Origin: Paenibacillus sp. FSL K6-1330
Lineage (GTDB): Bacteria; Bacillota; Bacilli; Paenibacillales; Paenibacillaceae
NCBI RefSeq assembly: GCF_037976825.1
Contig: NZ_CP150269.1
Coordinates: 3,299,501-3,363,500 of the forward strand
Reading direction: 5' to 3'
DNA: 64,000 bases
The notes under the pieces: generated by a model
What the model saw: only the letters and a program-made list of their open reading frames with translations
The model's database searches: none
Told to the model about the DNA's origin: nothing
Part shown: positions 41,750 through 50,448 of the stretch, piece by piece
Layout of the letters: each line of letters starts with the position of its first letter
How positions within the stretch are numbered: position 1 is the stretch's first letter
Position numbers and translations under genes: made by a program

Positions 41750-44134
41750 ATGAATGTGGCGTATACAGATTATGCCGATACGGGATATCGGCGGGCTGAA
41801 CAGAAGGCAGCACAGTATTTTGCATCACTTTATGTTCAGGTTAAGGAAAAGAGTTATGTGCCGATCCTGACAGAAGACATTCTATTGTGGAAAAGGAAGC
41901 ATATTCGTCGTCCTTCATGGCTGTCTTTTTTATCGCCGGGAAAGAAGAAACCGGATACCCGGGATTATTATAGATATATCGGATGGCTCCATTATACAGG
42001 TGAATTGGATAGTTATTTGGATCGAAGCATTTCCTATATTTACATGAGAGATCTGGGTATGGCTCTGGACTCGCCTGACACGAAGGCCAGAATAGGGCGC
42101 GTTGCTCACGATACCAAAAAACTTTTGCTTCGCTCCACCGGCTCGAATGGAGGAGACACGCCGGATTATATGAGTTTGGCCGGGCTGTACCGATGGGCCC
42201 AGAAGGAAGGTATCGAAGATGCCGTCATTTGGGTCATCAACAAACTGAAGCATGTGGCGACCCATATTCCGGAGGAGATGGATGCGGACCAAGCCCAACG
42301 CAAATTGATCAAAATTATCGTCGGTGTAGTTATGCACGTCATCGAAGATATGAGTGTCGGGACATCGCCTGCGGAGCGCTCGGCCCGTCTTGATGATGCC
42401 ATCCGATTGGGTTATTCCTACGGGTTGACCTATCCTTTTATAGACGATCTGCTCGATTCAGGGGTCTTGAACGATCAGGAGAAGGAACAATACTCCCAAA
42501 TGATACGACAGGCGCTTCTCACTGGAACGGTTCCGGAGATGGGTCAATGGAGCGGGAAAAACATGGATCTCGTTCATTTCGTTCATAAGGAGCTTCGAGA
42601 TGCATTTGAGTATATTCAGGGACACCAATGCCCGGAAACGCAGCAGACTTTTTTTGAGCAGTCTAACGTGTTTTTTCATTCTCAGCATATTGACCGTATT
42701 AAGGATCTCGCCAATCCCAATTACAGCAACGAGGAAATCTATCTGCCGATCATTCTGAAATCATCGTCCTCCCGATTGATTGTCCGTTCCGTCATCAGCG
42801 CGTCGGCGGATGAAGGTTTTGAGGACCGGACATTCTTTTACGGTATCTACAACCAACTGGCCGATGATTTTGCCGATATGTTTCAGGATATGGAAGACGG
42901 AGCGGTAACACCGTACACTTATTATTTAAAATATCGCGGTCAGCGTACGGATCTTATCAATCCTTTTGAAATGTATTGGGCGGTTATCTCTCACCTGATT
43001 CATAACGTGTATCACTCGGACGCCAAGACGCGAGAGGTAATGCTGGACCGGGCCATCAATGGCCTGAAGCGTTGTAAAGAACGGGTCGGAGCAGAGAAAT
43101 ACAGCGAAATCATGGATATTTTTGCATCCGGGAACCCGGAATTTAATCGGCTCATCCAGCAAATGGTTCTAAAAGCCGATCAGGTGGATTTCTTCGATAA
43201 ATTGCTGCGGGACCAGATGGTTACGGTGCTCAGAAACGAGCGGAAGGAAAAGGATCTTTTTATCGATACCTTTAAAACCGTTCGGAATGAGATCAACAAC
43301 AGCTTGCAAATTGCGAAACTTCCTGGCATTCCTCCAATGAAAGAGTCGTTGATTGATGCCGCCAATTATACGCTCGAAGGGGATGGCAAACGTCTAAGAC
43401 CTACCTTGACTTGGGTCATGGCCGTTAAAGAATACGGACTGCGAGCTTCCGCCATCGTGCCGCTGCTGAGGTCGCTTGAATACATGCACACCGCTTCCTT
43501 GATATTCGATGATTTGCCGTCCCAGGATAACGCCTCTACCCGTAGAGGGCGACCGACCTTGCATCGGGTTCATGATAGCGCCACGGCGGAAATTACCGGT
43601 TTGTTCCTGATTCAGAAGGCCATCGAAGAACAATCGTCTCTTGAAGGGTTTGATCCGAAAACGGTACTGAAGCTGATTCAATATTCGTCCCAACGGGCTG
43701 GAGATATGTGTTCGGGCCAGGCGATGGATTTGAATTCAAAAGGGAAGGTATTGTCCTTGGAGGAGCTGAATACGGTCTGTTATTACAAGACGGGCATTGC
43801 GTTTGAGGCATCTCTCGTTATGCCTGCCATCCTTGCTCAGGTGAAGGAGAGCGAAATTGCGACACTGAAAAAATTCGCTTACCATGCGGGCATTGCCTTT
43901 CAAATCCAGGATGATTTGCTTGATGTGCAGGGGGATTTGGAGCAGCTCGGGAAACCCGGAGGACAGGATGTGGAGAACAACACATCGACCTTTGTGAGCA
44001 TTTTGGGTCAGGAAGGCGCCAGTCGGGAAATGTGGGAGCATTATTGCCAGGCCATGGAGGCGCTGCAGGAGATGCCGCGCAATACGGCGTTTCTCAAGCA
44101 TTTATTAAATTACATGGTAAATCGAGATCGTTAA
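41750..44134 (+). CDS. Two-domain isoprenoid synthase-like protein: N-terminal terpene-synthase-like half and C-terminal polyprenyl diphosphate synthase
   Basis: 794 residues, no signal peptide. The C-terminal part (about 520-790) is a trans-prenyltransferase: GDGKRLRPTLTW (isopentenyl diphosphate binding), first Asp-rich motif D587-D588-LPSQ-D593 with RRGRPTLH after it, and second motif D721-D722-LL-D725. The all-helical N-terminal part (about 1-500) matches no family I recognise. It nevertheless carries D232-D233-LL-D236 (FIDDLLDS) and, 140 residues later, ADDFADMFQDMEDG (D372-D380), the spacing and form of metal-binding motifs in class I isoprenoid synthases, but without KRxRP. This suggests a fused chain-elongation plus cyclisation (or degenerate synthase) protein. 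It is a single gene ended by the terminator at 44181. Confidence 0.8.
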   Translation: MNVAYTDYADTGYRRAEQKAAQYFASLYVQVKEKSYVPILTEDILLWKRKHIRRPSWLSFLSPGKKKPDTRDYYRYIGWLHYTGELDSYLDRSISYIYMRDLGMALDSPDTKARIGRVAHDTKKLLLRSTGSNGGDTPDYMSLAGLYRWAQKEGIEDAVIWVINKLKHVATHIPEEMDADQAQRKLIKIIVGVVMHVIEDMSVGTSPAERSARLDDAIRLGYSYGLTYPFIDDLLDSGVLNDQEKEQYSQMIRQALLTGTVPEMGQWSGKNMDLVHFVHKELRDAFEYIQGHQCPETQQTFFEQSNVFFHSQHIDRIKDLANPNYSNEEIYLPIILKSSSSRLIVRSVISASADEGFEDRTFFYGIYNQLADDFADMFQDMEDGAVTPYTYYLKYRGQRTDLINPFEMYWAVISHLIHNVYHSDAKTREVMLDRAINGLKRCKERVGAEKYSEIMDIFASGNPEFNRLIQQMVLKADQVDFFDKLLRDQMVTVLRNERKEKDLFIDTFKTVRNEINNSLQIAKLPGIPPMKESLIDAANYTLEGDGKRLRPTLTWVMAVKEYGLRASAIVPLLRSLEYMHTASLIFDDLPSQDNASTRRGRPTLHRVHDSATAEITGLFLIQKAIEEQSSLEGFDPKTVLKLIQYSSQRAGDMCSGQAMDLNSKGKVLSLEELNTVCYYKTGIAFEASLVMPAILAQVKESEIATLKKFAYHAGIAFQIQDDLLDVQGDLEQLGKPGGQDVENNTSTFVSILGQEGASREMWEHYCQAMEALQEMPRNTAFLKHLLNYMVNRDR

Positions 44135-44180
44135 AGTTCTTCTATTATACTGTTCAATGTTGAGAAAATATCCCGTGAGG

Positions 44181-44211
44181 AAGTGTTGGCGTGAATGCCA
44201 GCACTTTTTTT
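44181..44211 (+). terminator. Rho-independent terminator of the isoprenoid synthase gene
   Basis: A ten-bp stem with one G-T pair (44181-44190 with 44197-44206), loop GTGAAT, run of seven T. Confidence 0.9.
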
Positions 44212-44234
44212 GGTTCCGACCTTCGTGTAGGCCC

Positions 44235-44843
44235 ATGCGTGTACATATTATAGCAGTATCGGCGGGTGGACCAACCGGTATTTGCTTTGCGGCTATGTTT
44301 CCTGACCGTGTTGCAAGTTTGACACTTCAGAGTGCCGTCACTAAACCCTGGCTCAAACCCCAAGACAAAGAATATAAACTCGGACGTCATATTTTTAAAC
44401 CCAGCGTTGAGAAAAAAACGTGGAACATGATTGCATTAATAAACAATATACTGCCACGAACTACATTCAAATTAATGCTGCCATCCTTTTCCAAGCTCCG
44501 TTTTAGTGAAATCCGCGAAAGACTTGATGAGAAATCATTGGAGGAATTTCGAAAAATGAATAACAGACAACGTTCCTATTCAGGATTCCTCATTGATTTG
44601 GAACAGTCACAAACCGATTATACGAACGAATTAAGGAGTATTCGTGCACCGACGCTGGTCCAGCGTAGTAAAAATGATAGTGTTGTCCCCTTAACTCATG
44701 TTGAGCAAGCTCAATCTTGTATTCTACATGCAGAAGCTAACGTGCTCGACTCGTAGGGACATTTGATCTGGATTGGACAACATGCTCGTCATTTTGATGA
44801 AAGACTGTTACATTTCTTATCCAGTAACCAAATTTACGAATAA
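44235..44843 (+). pseudogene. Broken alpha/beta hydrolase gene
   Basis: The frame reads like the C-terminal two thirds of an alpha/beta hydrolase: VSAGGPTGICFAAMFPDRV is the nucleophile elbow (Ser in SAGG), and LRSIRAPTLVQRSKNDSVVPL holds the acid residue. The N-terminal part is missing; the terminator of the gene before it abuts the remnant. A TAG at 44754-44756 interrupts the frame, yet the same frame goes on as GHLIWIGQHARHFDERL to TAA 44841-44843, where GHLIW is the catalytic His region. So the gene has both a lost 5' end and a nonsense mutation. Confidence 0.8.
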
Positions 44844-44973
44844 GATAGCATTTTTGTTTTAAACAAATCATTCATCTCATTTTTTTGATAAAAAAGTACA
44901 GTTTTTGCTCCAAGGAATTTGGTATGATGACCTCATAGCCAATCCATACAGATAGGGGGCAAAAGAACTTGAA

Positions 44974-46311
44974 ATGCAGAGCGGTGAAATCGTTCAACGC
45001 GCCATTGATTATATCGAAGATCATCTAACAGAATCGCTGTCACTCGAGGAAATTGCCGGCGTGGCGGCCATGTCATTGCCCAATTTATACCGATTGTTTC
45101 ATAGCCTGACGGGACACCCCATCAAGGAGTACATACGTAAACGCAGAATCAACGAAGCCGCCATCTGCTTGCGGGATACCGACTTGCCGACAATCGATAT
45201 CGGATACCGCTGCGGATTTGAGTCCTACCAGGCATTCATTAAAACCTTCAAGAGGCTCACGGGACTGACTCCAGGACAATACCGGAGATCTCAGTTGGTT
45301 TACAGTTTCGAATGGATGAATCTGAATGAACATGTAAGCTATATGGAAGAGCGGGACTTATCAGAACGATTTCCGGAGGTAAGGGTTATCCGTCTGAATC
45401 CTCAGCAAGGGATCGGCTATCTGTTTGTTTCCGAGTTTGAGAGTGGCATAGAAACCGTGGCGATTGATCATTTTCGCGAATTATTGTCTTCATACCGTAT
45501 CGACATGAATGGCTTGAGGCTCTTCGGTTGGAACGTGGATATGGAAGGTGATACCAAGCCATTCGGTTATCAGCTGCTCGCTGTAGACCTGATGGACCAC
45601 ACCGAGATGATGAAGCATCCGGAGCTATATTCCATAACGCTGGACGGCGGCCTTTATGCAGTAGCTAGATCCCCATCGGTGGCGGAAGACTGTATTCAGA
45701 ACACCTGGAACCGTTTGTTCTCTGAATGGCTGCCCCGCAGTGTGTTTGAGCAAGGAAAGCATGAATTCATTGAAGAATATGCGCTGAACCGGGATCAAAT
45801 CGTTCGGATGAAGCTATATCTTCCGGTGGAACGAAGTAAGCTGGTGAAGCGTATTGAAATCGTGGAGTTGTCTTCGCTTAAGGTGATGCGTTTTCGAAGA
45901 ACGGGTGTAGACTGCGTCAAACAAGCGGATGAAGATTCCATTTCCTGGTTATTTCGTAATGGATTAATTGAAGATTCGCGAATTCGTGTATTCATGCACT
46001 GTGACGGTGGACTGCTGGACGAAAGCTCTTTGTACGAGGTTTATATAGCCCCTCCTGAGGAGTTTCTTGCTTCCCATGAAGAAGTCGATCTACAAGTTGA
46101 GCTGGAAGGCGGAATGTATGCCTGTCTGGAGTCAGGTGCTTATGGCACAATGACAGGTTTACTTGAAAGAGTGGATCGATGGCTCGCTATGTCAACCGAG
46201 TATAGGCCAGATCCAGCGCGCTCTTGGTTTGCGAGTTACTTACCTAAGGAAGAGGCGGACCACGGGATTTTCAAAGTGAAGTGTTATGTTCCTGTTCAAA
46301 TCATGTCATAG
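44974..46311 (+). CDS. AraC-family regulator with two GyrI-like effector domains
   Basis: 445 residues. The DNA-binding domain is at the N-terminus (about 8-105): SLSLEEIAGVAAMSLPNLYRLFHSLTG and TDLPTIDIGYRCGFESYQAFIKTFKRLTGLTPGQYR are its two helix-turn-helix parts. Two effector-binding-like repeats follow: residues about 135-290 (FGWNV, GYQLLAV, LDGGLYAVARSP) and about 300-445 (VEIVELSSLKVMRFRR, LEGGMYACLESGAYG). Single GyrI-like domains are common in the Rob/SoxS-related group; two copies are less so. Likely a small-molecule-responsive activator. The start lacks a good ribosome site (GGGGG is 14 bases away). The VOC-fold gene follows. Confidence 0.88.
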   Translation: MQSGEIVQRAIDYIEDHLTESLSLEEIAGVAAMSLPNLYRLFHSLTGHPIKEYIRKRRINEAAICLRDTDLPTIDIGYRCGFESYQAFIKTFKRLTGLTPGQYRRSQLVYSFEWMNLNEHVSYMEERDLSERFPEVRVIRLNPQQGIGYLFVSEFESGIETVAIDHFRELLSSYRIDMNGLRLFGWNVDMEGDTKPFGYQLLAVDLMDHTEMMKHPELYSITLDGGLYAVARSPSVAEDCIQNTWNRLFSEWLPRSVFEQGKHEFIEEYALNRDQIVRMKLYLPVERSKLVKRIEIVELSSLKVMRFRRTGVDCVKQADEDSISWLFRNGLIEDSRIRVFMHCDGGLLDESSLYEVYIAPPEEFLASHEEVDLQVELEGGMYACLESGAYGTMTGLLERVDRWLAMSTEYRPDPARSWFASYLPKEEADHGIFKVKCYVPVQIMS

Positions 46312-46425
46312 GCTTAAGAATGGAGGGAGTTGATGAGCCGATTGCCTATCGAAAAAGTGCAGCCGGAAGGGTATCGTCCGTTTACGACACCCCGCGTGTT
46401 AAAAATGATCCATGGAGGCAAAACA

Positions 46426-46836
46426 ATGAACGAACAAATGCAGGATGGTCACAACCATGCACAGGCAAGCCCGATTAAGAACAAAGTAGGCAGCATTTTC
46501 ATTCCGGTTCGGGATATCGAAAGGTCGCGCAACTGGTACTGCCGTGTACTCGGAATAGCGGAAGATGATTGCCAGGTGATGAATGGTCATCTATGCCCTT
46601 TGCCCATGGAAGGAACGGGCGTGATCCTGGATACCATGCCGAAGTGGGGAGGAGATCAGCCGGGGGGAGCGCCGTCTATCGATACTCCTGCGTTCATGCT
46701 GCTGACAGAGGACCTGGAAGGATCATTAACCTACATGAAAAAGCTCGGAGTGGAACTCGTGACGGAAATTGAGCATAATCATTGGTTCGTCGTGAAGGAT
46801 CCCGATGGCAACAAACTCATGATATGTCGTGAATAA
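46426..46836 (+). CDS. VOC-fold (glyoxalase/bleomycin resistance-like) protein
   Basis: 136 residues from ATG 46426, which has GGAGG seven bases upstream and fits the normal single-domain length; an in-frame ATG at 46333, also with GGAGGG, would add 31 residues unlike the family. The fold is shown by VGSIFIPVRDIERSRNWYCRVLGI, AFMLLTEDLEGSLTYMKKLGVELV and WFVVKDPDGNKLMICRE, with His/Glu in EHNHWFVV and the terminal CRE as candidate metal ligands. Substrate unknown. It follows the AraC-type regulator gene in the same direction and may be controlled by it. Confidence 0.85.
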   Translation: MNEQMQDGHNHAQASPIKNKVGSIFIPVRDIERSRNWYCRVLGIAEDDCQVMNGHLCPLPMEGTGVILDTMPKWGGDQPGGAPSIDTPAFMLLTEDLEGSLTYMKKLGVELVTEIEHNHWFVVKDPDGNKLMICRE

Positions 46837-46861
46837 GTATTGACGATATCATGTTGTCTCT

Positions 46862-46896
46862 AATAACCTGATCCCCCTGCGAGAGTTCAGGTTATT
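46862..46896 (+). terminator. Possible terminator after the VOC gene
   Basis: AATAACCTGA (46862-46871) pairs perfectly with TCAGGTTATT (46887-46896). The downstream run is only GTTGTT, so termination may be weak. Confidence 0.5.
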
Positions 46897-47022
46897 GTTG
46901 TTCCGCCAGACGATAATGGGGAACATAAGGGTGAACTCATCATTACGGTTGACTGTCAACAAAAACTACAAACCGATGAGCGATATTCTACGTCTATAGA
47001 GTGGAACGATTGGTGGGAATAA
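46867..47022 (+). pseudogene. Fragment of an unidentified small protein gene
   Basis: The frame ending in TAA 47020-47022 reads like protein (RVQVIVVPPDDNGEHKGEL, then YSTSIEWNDWWE) but begins right after a stop, has no ATG and overlaps the hairpin at 46862. It is followed by a good terminator at 47047, as if the end of a real gene were left. No family is recognised. The remainder of the gene-free stretch 46837-47344 holds only this, the two hairpins and an AT-rich leader to the next gene. Confidence 0.45.
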
Positions 47023-47046
47023 CAAATGTGATCGAGGGAAACTCTA

Positions 47047-47071
47047 AGCCGGCGCTTGCAGCCGGCTTTTT
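47047..47071 (+). terminator. Rho-independent terminator
   Basis: Seven-bp GC-rich stem AGCCGGC/GCCGGCT (47047-47053, 47061-47067), loop GCTTGCA, then T-run. Confidence 0.85.
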
Positions 47072-47344
47072 CTGATAGGATAGGGATGTATAGATTGTAA
47101 AAAAATATAAAATGAGGTTGATAGTGGTATATAATGGTCTTATAATGGAAATGTAAGCGTATTATTTCAAGTGTTATATCCTCGAACAACAAGTGAATCT
47201 ACCATCATAGATTGGTTGTATGGCAAACAATGGTGAACAGAAAGAGAGGTGATTCGAAGCTTCAGTAGACGGTTCGCTTGAAGAACAGCTATGAGTTGCA
47301 CTGGTATCCATGAAGCCATAATCCGATGATAATTAGGAGGGAAC

Positions 47345-48580
47345 ATGATGCTAAGAAAAGGAATATGTGTAGTTATACTGTTCAGTCTTCTGGTCGTTCT
47401 ATTGCCTGTCAACAAAACCAATGCCGCACCGAACTGGAATTTGGTATGGAGTGACGAGTTCAACGGAACCTCGCTCAATAGAGCCAATTGGACACCGGAA
47501 ATCGGTACCGGCAGCGGCGGATGGGGAAACAATGAGCTGCAGTATTATACCGACCGGGCACAGAATGTGCAGGTTACTGGCGGTAACCTTGTCATTACAG
47601 CGCAGAAGGAATCTTATGGCGGGATGAATTACACTTCTGCCCGGATAAAAACCCAAGACTTGAAGAGCTTTACTTACGGGAAAGTGGAGGCGCGGATCAA
47701 GCTGCCTTCGGGTCAAGGCTTGTGGCCGGCGTTTTGGATGCTCGGAAGCAATATCAGTTCGGTTGGCTGGCCGAAAAGCGGAGAAATTGACATTATGGAA
47801 CGGGTAAACAATAACCCTTACGTGAATGGTACCGTACACTGGGATGCAGGAGGGCATGCCGATTTTGGACGAGTGTCCGGCAATTTGGATTTCTCCCAAT
47901 TCCATGTCTACAGCATAGAATGGGACTCTAAATATATCCGTTGGTTCGTGGACGGCCAGCAGTTCAATGAGTTCTATATTGAGAATGGAACCGGTAATAC
48001 CGAGGAATTCCAGCGCCCGTTCTTTATATTATTGAATCTGGCGGTCGGCGGAAATTGGCCTGGAAGTCCGAACAATTCCACACCGTTCCCATCGCAGATG
48101 TTGGTGGATTATGTACGCGTCTATCAGGACACGGGTGCATCAAACGTGATCAGTAATGGGATTTACACGATCGCTTCCAAGGCGAGCGGCAAAGTGATGG
48201 ATGTTGTGGATGTCTCCACGGCAAGTGGAGCCAAGATACAGCAATGGACCAACTACGTCGCCAATAATCAAAGGTTCAGAGTAGAAAGCACCGGAGACGG
48301 TTACTACAAGCTAACAGCCGTACACAGCGGAAAAGTTCTCGACGTGCCGAGTTCATCTACATCCACTGGCGTTCAACTGCAGCAATGGGATGATAATGGA
48401 TCGAATGCGCAGCGATGGAAGATCGTTGATGTGGGCGGAGGGTATTATAAACTTGTGTCCAAGGTGAGCGGACTGGCAGTCGATGTAGCCAGTTCTTCAA
48501 CAGCAGATGGGGCTGTTGTCCAGCAGTGGACGGACAATGGGACGGATGCACAGAAGTGGTTGTTTACCAAAATTAACTAA
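47345..48580 (+). CDS. Secreted GH16 beta-glucanase (laminarinase type) with ricin-B lectin module
   Basis: 411 residues with AGGAGGG before the start; ATG 47345 and 47348 are adjacent. The signal peptide is cleaved near TNAAP. The GH16 domain (about 30-265) has WSDEFNGTSLNRANW, GKVEARIKLPSGQGLWPAFWML and the catalytic motif E147-I-D149-I-M-E152, the short beta-bulge type of laminarinases. It should cut beta-1,3 (or 1,3-1,4) glucan. After YVRVYQDTG comes a ricin-type beta-trefoil (about 275-411) with three repeats of the form G..DV.....GA..QQW, ending in three QxW motifs, which binds sugar. Targets may be fungal or plant glucans. Confidence 0.95.
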   Translation: MMLRKGICVVILFSLLVVLLPVNKTNAAPNWNLVWSDEFNGTSLNRANWTPEIGTGSGGWGNNELQYYTDRAQNVQVTGGNLVITAQKESYGGMNYTSARIKTQDLKSFTYGKVEARIKLPSGQGLWPAFWMLGSNISSVGWPKSGEIDIMERVNNNPYVNGTVHWDAGGHADFGRVSGNLDFSQFHVYSIEWDSKYIRWFVDGQQFNEFYIENGTGNTEEFQRPFFILLNLAVGGNWPGSPNNSTPFPSQMLVDYVRVYQDTGASNVISNGIYTIASKASGKVMDVVDVSTASGAKIQQWTNYVANNQRFRVESTGDGYYKLTAVHSGKVLDVPSSSTSTGVQLQQWDDNGSNAQRWKIVDVGGGYYKLVSKVSGLAVDVASSSTADGAVVQQWTDNGTDAQKWLFTKIN

Positions 48581-48585
48581 ACTTG

Positions 48586-48618
48586 AACAAGCAGCTCCGT
48601 GAGGGGCTGCTTGTTTGT
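48586..48618 (+). terminator. Rho-independent terminator of the beta-glucanase gene
   Basis: Thirteen paired positions (48586-48598 with 48603-48615), loop GTGA, T-rich tail. The gene-free stretch 48619-49072 holds one more hairpin (48751) and no clear gene. Confidence 0.9.
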
Positions 48619-48750
48619 GTGAGCTTAACGGAAGCATCGAATGGTTTATGCTCGGCGGGGCCAAGGAGGCAGGGAGAAGCGGGGAACGATTGAATTAGGG
48701 GAATATGCCGATTGTTAATGGGAAAATCGATTATACGCAGTAACTTATCC

Positions 48751-48786
48751 AATCGAGCAGTCCAGCAATGGACTTGCTCGATTTGT
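48751..48786 (+). repeat. Terminator-like inverted repeat in an intergenic region
   Basis: AATCGAGCA-GTCC pairs with GGAC-TTGCTCGATT with a single bulge around AGCAAT. The tail TTGTCTG is only partly T-rich. No gene ends just before it, so it may be left over from a lost gene. Confidence 0.5.
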
Positions 48787-49072
48787 CTGTATGGTTGATT
48801 TTTACTGACATGAAGATGGGGTATTGACTTGAGCCTTGCTTCACGACATGGTATATTGTGAAGTTACCGGCAAATTCGTCGTGCAAAATGAGGGGATGAT
48901 CTTAAGCTAAACGCAAGTGAAGATGAGAGACCATGGTAGTTATCCGGATTAACATTCAAACCATATGATATTACGGCTGAAATCGTTGGTTAATGTCAAA
49001 AACAGGTGGCGCAATTGCGTTGTTGTTTCATATATTTAAAGAGACTGAAGAGTCGAAGAAGGGAGGAAGCCA

Positions 49073-49723
49073 ATGAACTTAAAATGGAAGTCATATCTCC
49101 CGCTGCTATGGATCCTGGCCATTCCTGTGCTCAACATTTTTTATGGTGTCTTAAACCATGCACATACGCCAGTAAAAAGCCTAGTGACGGATCTTGACAC
49201 CGTGATTCCGTTTGTACCGATATTCATTATACCTTATCTGGTATGGTACCCTTTTATCATTATCATGCTGTTTTTGTTCTGTGCCAGAGATCGCAATGTG
49301 TATTATCGAACACTGTTGACCCAGTGTATTGGACTAATTGCCTGTTACATTATCTTTTTCTTGTTCCAGACGACGGTAGAGCGACCGCCACTTATGGGCA
49401 CAGGGGTTCTTGATTGGTTTGTAAACCTGGTGTATAGTACCGACAATCCCTACAACTGTTTCCCAAGCATCCATGTCCTGACCAGTTACTTGATGATAAA
49501 AGGGGCAGCAGCTAGTGCAGGCTTTACAAATAAAGATCGGGTTGTCGTGCATATCATTGCTTGGTCGATCATTGTTTCCACGCTATTCGTGAAACAGCAT
49601 GTCCTGCTGGACGTGGTTGGTGCCATCGCATTAGTTGAGATTCTGTGGTTTGGGGTAGGAAAATTATTTTCAGCACTCCGGGCTAAGGATAGGGGAGTTA
49701 TCGTCCGCGGGGAGAATATGTAG
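49073..49723 (+). CDS. PAP2-superfamily membrane phosphatase
   Basis: 216 residues with GGGAGG upstream. About six transmembrane helices. The phosphatase motifs are RPP (TTVERPPLMG) followed by YNCFPSIHVLTSYL (PSxH) and VKQHVLLDVVGAIAL (the second catalytic His with an Asp), the arrangement of lipid phosphatases and the inositol-phosphorylceramide synthase-like branch. It likely dephosphorylates a lipid such as undecaprenyl or phosphatidate phosphate at the outer membrane face. Substrate not determined. Single gene. Confidence 0.9.
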   Translation: MNLKWKSYLPLLWILAIPVLNIFYGVLNHAHTPVKSLVTDLDTVIPFVPIFIIPYLVWYPFIIIMLFLFCARDRNVYYRTLLTQCIGLIACYIIFFLFQTTVERPPLMGTGVLDWFVNLVYSTDNPYNCFPSIHVLTSYLMIKGAAASAGFTNKDRVVVHIIAWSIIVSTLFVKQHVLLDVVGAIALVEILWFGVGKLFSALRAKDRGVIVRGENM

Positions 49724-49938
49724 GAGCAATGAAAGTCCGGATGGAACGATAGCCGTTTAGCTTGAAGCATTATGCACGAAACCGATCGATAAGTGCCGTA
49801 TTTATAGGAAAGATGTCGTCATCATAAACAGTGATTATGAGATGCGGAGATCAGAAATTGGCTGAGGAAATTGCGCATGTTTGTTTTTGATGGGTAGAAA
49901 CTTAAGGAGAAGAACGGGAAGCCACTGGTGGGATTTAC

Positions 49939-50331
49939 ATGTCTATGCAAATGTCCGAAGTAATGTTCAGTCAGCTTATTTCGGACATGAAGAATAGGAT
50001 GCCGCTGGATTTACATAAGGGTGAGACGTTAGAGGCAGAGTCGTTGATCGTTCACAGGCTGTAGGTGCTGCATGATTTGATGGAAGCGAAGCTGAGTGAT
50101 TATCTTCATCCCCTCCGTTTTATTGCGACGAATAAGGAGCTGTTCTCCGATCTCTACACGGAGTTGTTCCAATGGAGCAACGAGTATAAAGATGATTCCA
50201 TGACTGGCCGGATCCAACATGTTTTGGGCTGCGATCACCCGTTGTTGAATCAATACATATTATTAAGAACGAGAATGGAAATGACGATACACCGGGAAAT
50301 GGAACTGGAAGCACTGCGACTTCAGCCATAA
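49939..50331 (+). pseudogene. Small gene of unknown function interrupted by one TAG
   Basis: From ATG 49939 (GGTGGG upstream) the frame reads MSEVMFSQLISDMKNRM and LHKGETLEAESLIVHRL, then TAG at 50062-50064, then continues in the same frame as VLHDLMEAKLSDYLHPLRFI and ends TAA at 50331. Both halves look like one coherent, soluble, helical protein of about 130 residues with no recognised family. A single base change (for example CAG or TGG to TAG) explains the stop. Restart at ATG 50077 is possible but has no ribosome site. The stretch 49724-49938 holds nothing else. Confidence 0.65.
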
Positions 50332-50407
50332 ATTGGTTCCAACAGGTATCGATTGGAGTAACAGCTCCTGAAATCAGCCGAGTTTTCCGAAAATTTTATA
50401 AATAAGG

Positions 50408-50436
50408 TTTACCACCGAAATGGTTTTATATATAAT
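50408..50436 (+). promoter_or_regulatory. SigA promoter of the T-box/asd transcript
   Basis: TTTACC (50408-50413), 17-base spacer, TATAAT (50431-50436). Transcription would start about 50443, just before Stem I of the T-box. Confidence 0.75.
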
Positions 50437-50448
50437 AATCTTAACAAA

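Noticed and set aside
46946..46960. TTGACTGTCAA palindrome as an operator
   Set aside because: It lies within the coding-like fragment 46867-47022 and not at a promoter.
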